From the NCBI GenBank assembly GCA_020442225.1, contig JAGRKR010000295.1, positions 1 to 6,699 on the forward strand: a stretch of DNA of 6,699 nucleotides, written 5' to 3'. Origin of the DNA: Hyphomicrobiaceae bacterium (GTDB lineage Bacteria; Pseudomonadota; Alphaproteobacteria; Rhizobiales; Hyphomicrobiaceae). The translations under genes were made by a program, and so were the position numbers. Below, piece by piece: positions 1 to 5,660 of the stretch. The notes beneath the pieces were generated by a model. That model did no database searches and was not told the DNA's origin. It worked only from the letters and a program-made list of their open reading frames with translations. Position 1 is the first letter of the stretch, and the number at the start of each line of letters is the position of its first letter.

Positions 1-1491
1 GCGCTCGACGTTGCTGGCGAATGCCGCCCGAGTCAGATGACGGCGCACGACGCCGATGCGGCTGTAGCTGATCGCGAACATCAGGCAGGCGCCGACGACA
101 CCGAGCACCACGCCGACGAGATAGCCGAAATTGATGATGACGATCATGATCGCCAGAGCCAGGGCGAAGTCCATCCAGGCATTCTGTGCCGGCGAGCGCG
201 ACATGGCCTCCTGCAGGATGCGCACGCCGACATAGGCGAGCAGACCGGCGAGGATCGGCGTCGGAACGAGACGCGGCAGGTCGATGCCCGTCATCAGCAC
301 GAGTCCGATGAAGACGGCGGCCACCACGCCGCTGGCGCGGCCGACACCGCCGGTCTCCGCCATCAGCTTGCTCGACTGCATCGAGAGATTGCCGGAAAAG
401 CCGCCGAGGGGCGCCGCAATCAAGTTGGCTATGCCGTTGTGGCGGAACTCACTGTCGAGGTCGGCGACGCGCGCGCGCTGCACCTCGAGACTGGAGACGT
501 CGAGCAGCAACGCAATGGCGGTGACGCCGGCCACCGAGCCGATTTCCGCGAGTGCATGGAGATACAGCCGCCAGTCGATGTCGGCCGCCAGCGCCACCGC
601 CGGGGGCCACCAGGGGACAGGCCGGCTGGAGCCGGTGAGGTACCAACCGGAGCTCGCACTCGCGAGGCCGAGCCCCCAGAGCAGGACATCGAGCACAAGC
701 GTGGCTGAAAAGAACATCAGCGGCAGAACGAACACGCTCTCGCTGCGCGACTTCAGCAGGAACACGACGGCGACGAACGCCACCGCCACGGCCAGCTTCG
801 GCACATCCTCCGGCTGCAGCCCCGAGGCCATGGCGAAGAGTTGCAGCTCGCGTCCGGTCACGACCTCGATGCTGCCCGTGACGAGCTGCCAGCCGGACGC
901 AGCGAGAAAGCCGCCGATCACCGGATAGGGCACGAAGCGCACGAACTGGCCCATTCGGAAGGCGCCGATCAGGAACAGCACGGCTCCCGTCACGAAGGTG
1001 GCCAGCGTGATGGCGAGCAGGACATGCAGGACCGCCAGCTCGACACCGCCGCCACGCGCCAGGATCGGCGCCGAGACCGTGGCCGCCAGCACGCTCATCA
1101 CGGCGATGGCCGGGGTATCGGGGCCCGTGCCGACGGGGGTCAGCGTGCTCCTCAGCGCCACGTAGAGACCGGACACCGCCGAGCCCATCAGCAGCGCCCA
1201 CAGACCGAGCGCCAGTCCCGACTTGAGGTCGCCCTGGAACAGCAGTGCGCTGAAGGAGACGCAATAGGCGACCGTCACGAGGGCCGAGACGATCCCCGCC
1301 ACGAGATCGCCGCCGAGCCGCGCGCCATGGTCGCGCGAGAGCTGCTCGGCACGCGCGAAAGCCGGTCGCGTCCGCGCGCGCCTGAGCGTGCGCCGCGTTC
1401 CGGCACGCGCGCGCGTGCGCAGACGGAGCCTCCGCCGGCGCCGGCGCTTGCCGCTCTGGTGGTCCTCGCCCGTCGTCGCTTCCGGCGCCAC
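1..1491 (-). CDS. SulP/SLC26-family anion (sulfate-type) transporter, C-terminus cut off by window edge
   Basis: Inner-membrane permease of the SulP family, which moves sulfate, bicarbonate or related anions by proton/sodium symport or exchange; the substrate cannot be told here. The reading frame is open from 1491 to base 1 (497 codons, no stop). Seen: an Arg-rich N-terminus (about residues 15-45), a first hydrophobic helix from about residue 62 (DLVAGIVSALVTVAY), the loop TPVGTGPDTPAIAV (118-131), the family hallmark GQFVRFVPYPVIGGFLA (about 181-197), and GGFSGNLSMQSSKL near 363. The visible part ends in a post-membrane linker (SYSRIGVVRRHL...SNVER). A cytoplasmic STAS domain normally follows and would lie outside the window. 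There is no in-frame ATG before the first helix. I chose GTG at 1489-1491 because GAGGG lies 5 nt upstream; GTG at 1501-1503 lacks such a site. The gene lies downstream of cutA on the same strand, 141 bp away, so co-transcription is possible but unproven. Confidence 0.93.
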   Translation of the reverse strand, partial: MAPEATTGEDHQSGKRRRRRRLRLRTRARAGTRRTLRRARTRPAFARAEQLSRDHGARLGGDLVAGIVSALVTVAYCVSFSALLFQGDLKSGLALGLWALLMGSAVSGLYVALRSTLTPVGTGPDTPAIAVMSVLAATVSAPILARGGGVELAVLHVLLAITLATFVTGAVLFLIGAFRMGQFVRFVPYPVIGGFLAASGWQLVTGSIEVVTGRELQLFAMASGLQPEDVPKLAVAVAFVAVVFLLKSRSESVFVLPLMFFSATLVLDVLLWGLGLASASSGWYLTGSSRPVPWWPPAVALAADIDWRLYLHALAEIGSVAGVTAIALLLDVSSLEVQRARVADLDSEFRHNGIANLIAAPLGGFSGNLSMQSSKLMAETGGVGRASGVVAAVFIGLVLMTGIDLPRLVPTPILAGLLAYVGVRILQEAMSRSPAQNAWMDFALALAIMIVIINFGYLVGVVLGVVGACLMFAISYSRIGVVRRHLTRAAFASNVER

Positions 1492-1496
1492 GCCTG

Positions 1497-1501
1497 CCCT
1501 C
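1497..1501 (-). promoter_or_regulatory. Ribosome binding site deciding the SulP start
   Basis: Read on the minus strand this is GAGGG, followed by 5 nt and then the GTG at 1491-1489. It is the only Shine-Dalgarno-like match near a possible initiation codon before the first transmembrane helix, so it selects this GTG over the one at 1503-1501. The inference depends on the Arg-rich N-terminus being translated. Confidence 0.5.
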
Positions 1502-1506
1502 ACATT

Positions 1507-1527
1507 GGTGGCCAGATCATTGCCACC
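1507..1527. repeat. Inverted repeat upstream of the SulP gene
   Basis: GGTGGC at 1507-1512 is matched by GCCACC at 1522-1527, with a 9-nt spacer. It lies about 16-36 bp upstream of the proposed SulP start. It could be an operator half-site pair or a weak hairpin in the cutA-sulP spacer. No T-tract follows on either strand, so a classical terminator is unlikely. A 6-bp match can arise by chance in GC-rich DNA. Confidence 0.25.
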
Positions 1528-1590
1528 CCGCGCGGCAATTCAAGCGAATTCTGTCTGCGACCGCCCGGCCTCGCCCACATATTCGTGCGC

Positions 1591-1610
1591 CGCACGGGCC
1601 GCGCCGTGTG
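1591..1610 (-). repeat. Possible hairpin downstream of cutA
   Basis: CGCACGG (1591-1597) and CCGTGTG (1604-1610) flank a 6-nt loop. On the minus-strand transcript the perfect stem is 5 bp (CACGG/CCGTG). It begins about 22 nt past the cutA stop codon, where a terminator might sit, but no U-run follows. It is at best a weak or Rho-assisted site. Confidence 0.2.
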
Positions 1611-1632
1611 CCGCCATGAAACGGGTTTGCAC

Positions 1633-1983
1633 TCAGCACGCGCCCCCGGGCGCGGCAGCTGCCCGCGTCTGGCTCGAGAGCCAGGCGCCATAGGCCTCGC
1701 TTGCGCGCGTCACGGGAATGACGAGGAAGGCCGGCACCTCGTAGGTATGCAGCCGCGTCAGCTCCGCCTCGACCGCATCCACGAGCTCCTGCCGCGTCTT
1801 GATCAGCACGGCGCACTCGCTGTCGCGTTGCACCTCCCCCTGCCAGGCATAGATCGCCGTCATGGCCGGCAGAATGTTCACGCAGGCGGCGAGCTTGGCG
1901 CCGACGAGCGCGCGGGCGACGCCCTCGGCATCCTCGCTCGAGGCGAATGTCGTGTAGATCAGGGCGAGCGCTGCCTCCGGCAT
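1633..1983 (-). CDS. cutA: CutA1-family divalent-cation tolerance protein
   Basis: Small (116 aa) cytoplasmic protein of the CutA1 family, which forms very stable trimers with a ferredoxin-like fold. The family was named for copper tolerance in E. coli, but its physiological role is still debated. Seen: the opening strand LALIYTTF (6-13), the core motif AACVNILP (32-39), YAWQGEVQRDSE (45-56), ECAVLIKT (56-63), and LHTYEVPAFLVIP (78-90), which corresponds to the usual HPYEVPEI segment with Thr in place of the first Pro. YGAWL (98-102) matches the family's C-terminal region. C34 and H79 are possible metal ligands; the last residue is Cys. Two in-frame ATGs exist, at 1993-1995 and 1981-1983. I chose the inner one because GGAG (1990-1993) lies 6 nt before it. 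The gene is divergent from nadK. Confidence 0.92.
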   Translation of the reverse strand: MPEAALALIYTTFASSEDAEGVARALVGAKLAACVNILPAMTAIYAWQGEVQRDSECAVLIKTRQELVDAVEAELTRLHTYEVPAFLVIPVTRASEAYGAWLSSQTRAAAAPGGAC

Positions 1984-2081
1984 TTCCCACTCCATAGCTG
2001 CACACTTGCATTGCGCCGGCCAAAGCCGCATGACATGCGAACGGCCGGTATAGTGCCGAGCCGACAGTACAGTGGCAAACG
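1984..2081. promoter_or_regulatory. Divergent cutA-nadK intergenic region
   Basis: These 98 bp separate two divergently transcribed genes and must hold both promoters unless they lie inside the coding regions. A TATAGT at 2049-2054 on the plus strand is a plausible -10 element for nadK and would give a leader of about 20 nt. No well-spaced -35 box is apparent. nadK has no clear Shine-Dalgarno sequence before its ATG. Confidence 0.35.
1990..1993 (-). promoter_or_regulatory. Ribosome binding site deciding the cutA start
   Basis: GGAG on the minus strand, spaced 6 nt from the ATG at 1983-1981. It overlaps the alternative upstream ATG (1995-1993), which has no comparable site of its own. This argues for the 116-residue rather than the 120-residue protein. 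Confidence 0.55.
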
Positions 2082-2864
2082 ATGTCTGCCGAACCGACCG
2101 CATTCAGCCGGATCACCTTCGTCGCCAGCGACGTGGCGGAGGCCTTATCGGCGCGCGATCGACTCATCGCCCGCTATGGCCAGTGCGAGACGGGCACGCC
2201 CGACGCCATCGTCGCCCTCGGTGGCGACGGCTTCATGTTGCAGACGCTCCACCTGCACATGCACGCTCGCATACCGATCTACGGCATGAACCGAGGCTCG
2301 GTCGGTTTCCTCATGAACGAGTACGCCGAGGACCGCCTGCACGAGCGGCTGGCCAGCGCCACGGTCAACACCATCCATCCGCTGCGCATGCAGGCCATGG
2401 ACGCCGACGGCAGGAGCCACGAAGCACTGGCGATCAACGAGGTCTCGATCTTCCGCGAGCGCTATCAGGCCGCCAAGCTGTGCATCTCCATCGATGGCAA
2501 GGTGCGCATGGAGGAATTGATCTGCGACGGCCTGCTTGTCGCCACGCCGGCCGGCTCCACCGCCTACAACCTCTCGGCCCATGGCCCCATCCTGCCGATC
2601 AACGCTCCCTTGCTCGCCCTGACGCCGATCAGCCCCTTCCGCCCGCGGCGCTGGCGCGGGGCGCTGCTGCCGAACAAGGCGCACGTGACCATCAAGGTCC
2701 GCGAAGCCAGCAAGCGGCCCGTCAGCGCCGTGGCCGACCACACCGAGTTTCGCCATGTCGTCGAGGTGGAGATCCGCGAGGACGCCAGCATCGACCTGCT
2801 GATGATGTTCGATCCCGGTCACGCCCTCGACGAGCGGATCCTGTCGGAGCAGTTCCTGAATTGA
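2082..2864 (+). CDS. nadK: NAD kinase
   Basis: Phosphorylates NAD+ to NADP+ in the cytoplasm using ATP or polyphosphate; it is the committed source of NADP(H) and is normally essential. The 260-residue protein has the family signatures in order: the GGDG phosphate-binding motif at 47-50 (in [13 protein letters not shown]), [14 protein letters not shown] (67-80), NEVS (119-122) and the substrate-site segment [16 protein letters not shown] (155-170). The compact length and the [11 protein letters not shown] form resemble alphaproteobacterial NAD kinases as I recall them; many other bacterial forms are nearer 290-300 aa. Start: ATG at 2082 is the only good in-frame initiation codon, though no clear Shine-Dalgarno site precedes it. 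The gene is divergent from cutA and convergent with the unknown gene that ends 27 bp beyond its stop. Confidence 0.97.
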   Translation: MSAEPTAFSRITFVASDVAEALSARDRLIARYGQCETGTPDAIVALGGDGFMLQTLHLHMHARIPIYGMNRGSVGFLMNEYAEDRLHERLASATVNTIHPLRMQAMDADGRSHEALAINEVSIFRERYQAAKLCISIDGKVRMEELICDGLLVATPAGSTAYNLSAHGPILPINAPLLALTPISPFRPRRWRGALLPNKAHVTIKVREASKRPVSAVADHTEFRHVVEVEIREDASIDLLMMFDPGHALDERILSEQFLN

Positions 2865-2866
2865 TC

Positions 2867-2890
2867 GCGCGGCCCGCCCGTGCCCCGCGC
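2867..2890. terminator. Weak hairpin between convergent nadK and the unknown gene
   Basis: GCGCGG (2867-2872) pairs with CCGCGC (2885-2890) around a 12-nt loop, filling almost all of the 27 bp between the two convergent stop codons. The position suits a bidirectional terminator, but neither side has a T-tract and a 6-bp GC stem is cheap in this genome. Treat it as tentative. Confidence 0.25.
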
Positions 2891-2891
2891 C

Positions 2892-3425
2892 TCAGCGTGC
2901 CCGTGGCGCGCTGACCCTTGTGCTCCACCGCCCTCTCGTCGCGGTGGCGTCGTGTGTGCGGACGGGCGATGGCGCGCCGGCGAGATCGAGGCCGCCCTTG
3001 AGCCGCGCCTGAGCCGGCAGGAGGCTGCCGGCCGTCTCCACGCGCTGCTTTGTGACTGGCGCGACCGGCGGCAGGCGCAATTGCTCGGCGATGGATTGCC
3101 CGCGCAGCGCCATGATCTCGTGGCGCTCCTCGGGGATGGGCACGTAGTAGTGGCCGTTCCGGGTCACGAAAATGCGGCGCGCGAGATGACCGAGCCCGTG
3201 GTGCGGGCCATGACGCTTTACCAGCGCGAGCCATGCCTGATCGGCGGCCACGGGCTTTCTGGGGATCTTGGCGCGCTTTTGCGCGGCCCACGCCGACGTG
3301 CGGACCATCTCACCAGCGGTCGCCGAAGCCAGACCGAGCGCCGCCGCGACACCGGCTGCGAGCACGCGAAGGCATGCACCCGCAAGCAAACAGCCGACCG
3401 AACTCCGGAACATACGCGAAGGCAT
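2892..3425 (-). CDS. Hypothetical exported protein, function unknown
   Basis: I do not recognise this 177-residue protein. Its N-terminus looks like a Sec signal peptide: basic start (MPSRMFR), a hydrophobic run rich in Leu, Ala, Val and Gly (about 9-36), and a likely cleavage site around SATA-GE (35-39), which suggests periplasmic export. The mature part is basic. Its best-structured segment is about 62-112, with an AWLALVKRHG helix, a His-rich GPHHGLGH stretch, then RRIFVTRNGHYYVPIPEER. The last 40 residues are low-complexity and Arg/Pro-rich. Start choice is uncertain: ATG at 3425 or 3413, with an upstream GTG at 3449; none has a strong ribosome binding site. An overlapping plus-strand frame in the same codon phase (2880-3491) has lower GC at third positions and no recognisable motif, so I prefer the minus strand. 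The gene is convergent with nadK and divergent from the MaoC gene. Confidence 0.6.
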   Translation of the reverse strand: MPSRMFRSSVGCLLAGACLRVLAAGVAAALGLASATAGEMVRTSAWAAQKRAKIPRKPVAADQAWLALVKRHGPHHGLGHLARRIFVTRNGHYYVPIPEERHEIMALRGQSIAEQLRLPPVAPVTKQRVETAGSLLPAQARLKGGLDLAGAPSPVRTHDATATRGRWSTRVSAPRAR

Positions 3426-3426
3426 G
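3364..3426. repeat. Two copies of a 13-bp direct repeat, 50 bp apart
   Basis: ACGCGAAGGCATG occurs at 3364-3376 and again at 3414-3426. The second copy spans the proposed start codon of the unknown exported protein and the first lies inside its signal-peptide region. The 50-bp offset is not a multiple of three, so this is not an in-frame peptide repeat. It could be a short duplication, a regulatory site or chance. Confidence 0.4.
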
Positions 3427-3648
3427 ATACCAGTACCCCACCGCAACACACGCGACGCGAGCCCGATACGCAGAGCACCAACAGACCTTGAAGTGTAGGC
3501 CGTCGGAATAAATCCGAGGTTAATGCGCCGCCCGGAATGGCACGGCGCCTTCGCTGGGGCAGGACTTTATGCCTGTCCGCCGGCTGCCCCTTACGTTGGC
3601 GGCCGATCGTGTGTATCGAAGGAGCCCTGACAGAGAGGACATACACGC
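3427..3648. promoter_or_regulatory. Divergent intergenic region before the MaoC-lyase operon
   Basis: About 220 bp between the unknown exported gene (minus) and the MaoC gene (plus); it should hold both promoters. It includes the window's clearest AT-richer patch (around 3506-3532, with AATAAAT), a plausible region of promoter melting, but I cannot fix matched -35/-10 boxes. GGGGCAG (3556-3562) and CTGCCCC (3584-3590) form an inverted repeat with a 21-nt loop in the likely MaoC leader. A strong AAGGAG at 3619-3624 is not followed by a usable start codon. No RNA gene was recognised. Confidence 0.35.
3633..3639 (+). promoter_or_regulatory. Ribosome binding site of the MaoC gene
   Basis: GAGAGGA lies 9 nt before the ATG at 3649 and supports this start for the hydratase and so for the operon. 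A better-matching AAGGAG 9 nt further upstream is too far from this ATG (24 nt) to be its ribosome binding site. Confidence 0.55.
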
Positions 3649-4104
3649 ATGAAGGGGCTTTTCTTTGAAGAGTTCGAGGTCGGCCAGCGCTTCGAGCATG
3701 CCATCCGCAGGACCGTCACCGAGATGGACAACACGCTCTTCTCGTGCCTCACGCACAACCCGCAGCCGCTGCACATCGACCATCACTTCGCCGCCGCGAC
3801 GGAATGGGGCCGCCCCCTCGTCAACAGCCTGTTCACCCTCGGCCTGATGATCGGCATCTCCGTGAACGACACCACCATCGGCACGACGATCGGCAATCTC
3901 GGCATGACCGACGTGCGCTTCCCGCACCCGCTCTTCCACGGCGACACCGTGCGCGTCGAAACCACCGTCGCCTCGAAACGCGAAAGCCGCTCCCGCAGCG
4001 ATGCCGGCCTCGTCGAGTTCCTGCACCGGGCATACAACCAGGATGCGGTACTGGTGGCGGAGTGCAAGCGCGCGGCCTTCATGCGCAAGAAGCCGGTGGC
4101 CTGA
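3649..4104 (+). CDS. MaoC-type hot-dog acyl-CoA hydratase/dehydratase
   Basis: A 151-residue single hot-dog-fold protein of the MaoC hydratase family, which adds water to (or removes it from) enoyl-CoA thioesters in the cytoplasm. Seen: FFEEFEVGQRFEH (5-17), typical of the family start; FSCLTHNPQPLHIDHHFA (31-48), the active-site helix region; WGRPLVNSLFTLGLMIGISV (53-72); and the C-terminal strand region PHPLFHGDTVRVETTV (92-107). In many MaoC enzymes the motif reads GDxNPxH with a catalytic Asp; here the position five before H42 is Asn37. From memory, related forms occur in the mesaconyl-/itaconyl-CoA hydratase-like branch, so this may be a subfamily trait and not a defect. The ATG has a GAGAGGA site 9 nt upstream. 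The stop codon is 2 nt from the lyase start, so the two are probably translated together. The likely substrate is an unsaturated dicarboxylyl-CoA (inference from the neighbour). Confidence 0.9.
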   Translation: MKGLFFEEFEVGQRFEHAIRRTVTEMDNTLFSCLTHNPQPLHIDHHFAAATEWGRPLVNSLFTLGLMIGISVNDTTIGTTIGNLGMTDVRFPHPLFHGDTVRVETTVASKRESRSRSDAGLVEFLHRAYNQDAVLVAECKRAAFMRKKPVA

Positions 4105-4106
4105 CC

Positions 4107-4985
4107 ATGCGCTCCCTGCTCTTCGTTCCGGGCGACAGCGAGCGCAAGCTCGCGCGTTCCCTCTCCTGCGGCGCCGACATCCTCCTCATCGACCTCGAGG
4201 ACTCCGTGGCGTCCGCCGCCAAGCCGACGGCGCGCGGCCTCTCGGCCGAGTTCATCCGCGCGCATCTGTCACTCGAGACGCGCCCGCGGCTCTACATCCG
4301 CATCAACAGCCTCGACACGGCCTTCTGGGAGCAGGATCTCGAACAGGTCATGCCGGCCGCCCCCGAGGGCGTGCTGCTGCCCAAGGCGCGCTCGGGCGAG
4401 GACGTGCATCAACTCTCGATCGCGCTCGCCAGCGCCGAAAGCCGCTCCGGCCTGACGCACGGTGCGACGCGCATTCTCGCACTGACGACGGAGGTGCCGG
4501 GCTCGCTTCTGCACATGGGCAGCTATGTCGGGCAGAGTTCGCGCCTCGATGGGCTCACCTGGGGAGCCGAGGACCTCGCCGCCCAGATCGGCTCCCTGTC
4601 CAACCGCACACCGGACGGCCAGTATACGTCGCCCTACCGCCTCGTCCGCGACCTCTGCCTGATCACGGCAGCGGCAGCCGGAGCCGCGGCCATCGACAGC
4701 GTCTACGTGAACTTTCGCGATCCGGACGGGCTGCGCCGGGAGGCGGAGGAGGCGGCGCGCGACGGCTTCACGGCCAAGATGGCCATCCACCCCGATCAGG
4801 TCGCCATCATCAACGAGGTGTTCACGCCGAGCCCTGCGGAGATTGCGCGCGCCGAGCGCATCGTCGGGGCTTTCGCCGCAGCGGGCGATGCCGGCGTGGT
4901 CTCCCTCGACGGCATCATGCTCGACCGGCCCCACCTGACGCTCGCCCGGCGCACGCTGAAGCGCGCCGGACGCAGCCTCGTCTAG
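4107..4985 (+). CDS. CitE/HpcH-family CoA-ester lyase (malyl-/citramalyl-CoA lyase-like)
   Basis: A 292-residue cytoplasmic TIM-barrel enzyme of the HpcH/HpaI aldolase-citrate lyase family. Members cleave or form C-C bonds in 3-hydroxyacyl-CoA esters such as malyl-CoA, beta-methylmalyl-CoA or citramalyl-CoA, giving acetyl- or propionyl-CoA plus glyoxylate or pyruvate. Seen: RSLLFVPGDSERKL (2-15), LLIDLEDSV (26-34), YIRIN with R65 (63-67), LLPKA (90-94), TTEVPGSLLHMG (127-138), WGAEDLAAQIG (152-162) and KMAIHPDQV (224-232). E129 and D156 are the expected Mg2+ ligands and keep the spacing I recall for characterised malyl-CoA lyases. All core motifs are present, so the enzyme is probably active. 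The ATG follows the MaoC stop by 2 nt. Together they suggest a hydratase-lyase pair; citramalyl-CoA, malyl-CoA or methylmalyl-CoA are all possible, and a free citrate lyase beta subunit is unlikely because no alpha or gamma partner is seen. Confidence 0.92.
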   Translation: MRSLLFVPGDSERKLARSLSCGADILLIDLEDSVASAAKPTARGLSAEFIRAHLSLETRPRLYIRINSLDTAFWEQDLEQVMPAAPEGVLLPKARSGEDVHQLSIALASAESRSGLTHGATRILALTTEVPGSLLHMGSYVGQSSRLDGLTWGAEDLAAQIGSLSNRTPDGQYTSPYRLVRDLCLITAAAAGAAAIDSVYVNFRDPDGLRREAEEAARDGFTAKMAIHPDQVAIINEVFTPSPAEIARAERIVGAFAAAGDAGVVSLDGIMLDRPHLTLARRTLKRAGRSLV

Positions 4986-4992
4986 ACCGCGT

Positions 4993-5631
4993 TCAGGTCG
5001 TCTTGCGGCCCAGCGCCTCGGCGGCGCTCGGTCGCTCGAGGGAGAAGACGTTCTCGGGCGTCACGACGGCATAATCCATGTAGCCGAGGCGTGCCAGAGG
5101 CCGGGTCTTGGCGATGTCCACCTTGCCGTCGGCGATGATCTTGTCGTCGATATAGACGCCGACCACGAGGCCGATCACGACCATATACGGCGCCTTGCGT
5201 CCGCCCGGCTTGCCGGGAAGCGAGAGCGTGCAGTGGTAGCGGCACTCGAGGGCGGCCGGGCTCTCGGCCACCCGCGGCGGCTTCACGAAGCGCGACGGCG
5301 CCGGCGTCAGGCCAGCAAGCGCGAGCTCGTCGACGCCCGTGCCCACGTCGGCCGACGTGATGTTCATCTGGTCCTTCAGATCGTACGTGCAGAACGAGCA
5401 GACGAATTCCCCGGTCGCCTCCGCATTGGCGAGGGAGTGCTTACGCCCGGAAGAGGCGAACATCACGTAATGCGGATCGTCGCCGACGCCGTTGAAAAAG
5501 CTGTAGGGCGCCAGGTTGACGTTGCCGTCCTTGTCGAGCGTCGACACCCAGCCGACCGGCCGTGGCACGACCAGCGCCTTCCAGGGATCGTGCTTCAGCC
5601 CGTGCTTGTTCTCCAGCGCGTCGTAGATCAT
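4993..5631 (-). CDS. Flavin-reductase-like FMN-binding protein
   Basis: A 212-residue protein of the flavin reductase-like (DIM6/NTAB, split-barrel) family. Members bind FMN and either supply reduced flavin to a partner monooxygenase or act as oxidoreductases themselves; the partner is unknown. Seen: VVPRPVGWVST (21-31), the opening barrel strand and phosphate-contact region; NVNLAPYSFFNGV (37-49); PHYVMFASS (53-61) then GRKHSLANA (62-70), a flavin-site segment; EFVCSFCTYDL (75-85); and a C-terminal RLGYMDYAVV (181-190). The length is normal and the fold looks intact. GAGAGG (5638-5643 on the minus strand) lies 6 nt before the ATG, fixing the start. It follows the nitroreductase by 29 nt on the same strand, so one operon is likely. 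Its stop is only 7 bp from the stop of the convergent lyase. Confidence 0.92.
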   Translation of the reverse strand: MIYDALENKHGLKHDPWKALVVPRPVGWVSTLDKDGNVNLAPYSFFNGVGDDPHYVMFASSGRKHSLANAEATGEFVCSFCTYDLKDQMNITSADVGTGVDELALAGLTPAPSRFVKPPRVAESPAALECRYHCTLSLPGKPGGRKAPYMVVIGLVVGVYIDDKIIADGKVDIAKTRPLARLGYMDYAVVTPENVFSLERPSAAEALGRKTT

Positions 5632-5660
5632 CGCCTACCTCTCGATTCTGTGCTGCGGCC

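Noticed and set aside
449..1264. Long minus-strand frame in the SulP region (271 aa)
   Set aside because: It is Arg/Gly/Ala-rich with no family motif, and is out of frame with the SulP reading, which shows hallmark motifs over its whole length.
1535..1550. Short palindrome AATTC-AAGC-GAATT
   Set aside because: The stem is only 5 bp, AT-containing, and has no link to a start, stop or T-tract; too weak to call a site.
841..2289. Long plus-strand open frame (482 aa)
   Set aside because: It runs antisense across SulP and CutA and into NadK; its translation is rich in Arg, His, Gln and Asp with no domain, as expected for an antisense frame in GC-rich DNA.
2880..3491. Plus-strand frame antisense to the unknown exported gene (203 aa)
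   Set aside because: It is in the same codon phase as the minus-strand gene, has somewhat lower third-position GC, no ribosome binding site, and a low-complexity Thr/Arg-rich end; the minus frame has a signal peptide. The rejection is moderate, not firm.
3218..3646. Minus-strand Cys/Arg-rich frame (142 aa)
   Set aside because: It overlaps the divergent promoter region and the signal-peptide region in another frame; its composition reflects strand bias (few T on the plus strand), not a real protein.
3744..4106. Upstream extension of the lyase frame
   Set aside because: The frame is open but overlaps the MaoC gene and its translation has no CitE-family sequence; the family starts exactly at the ATG at 4107 (MRSLLFVPGD).
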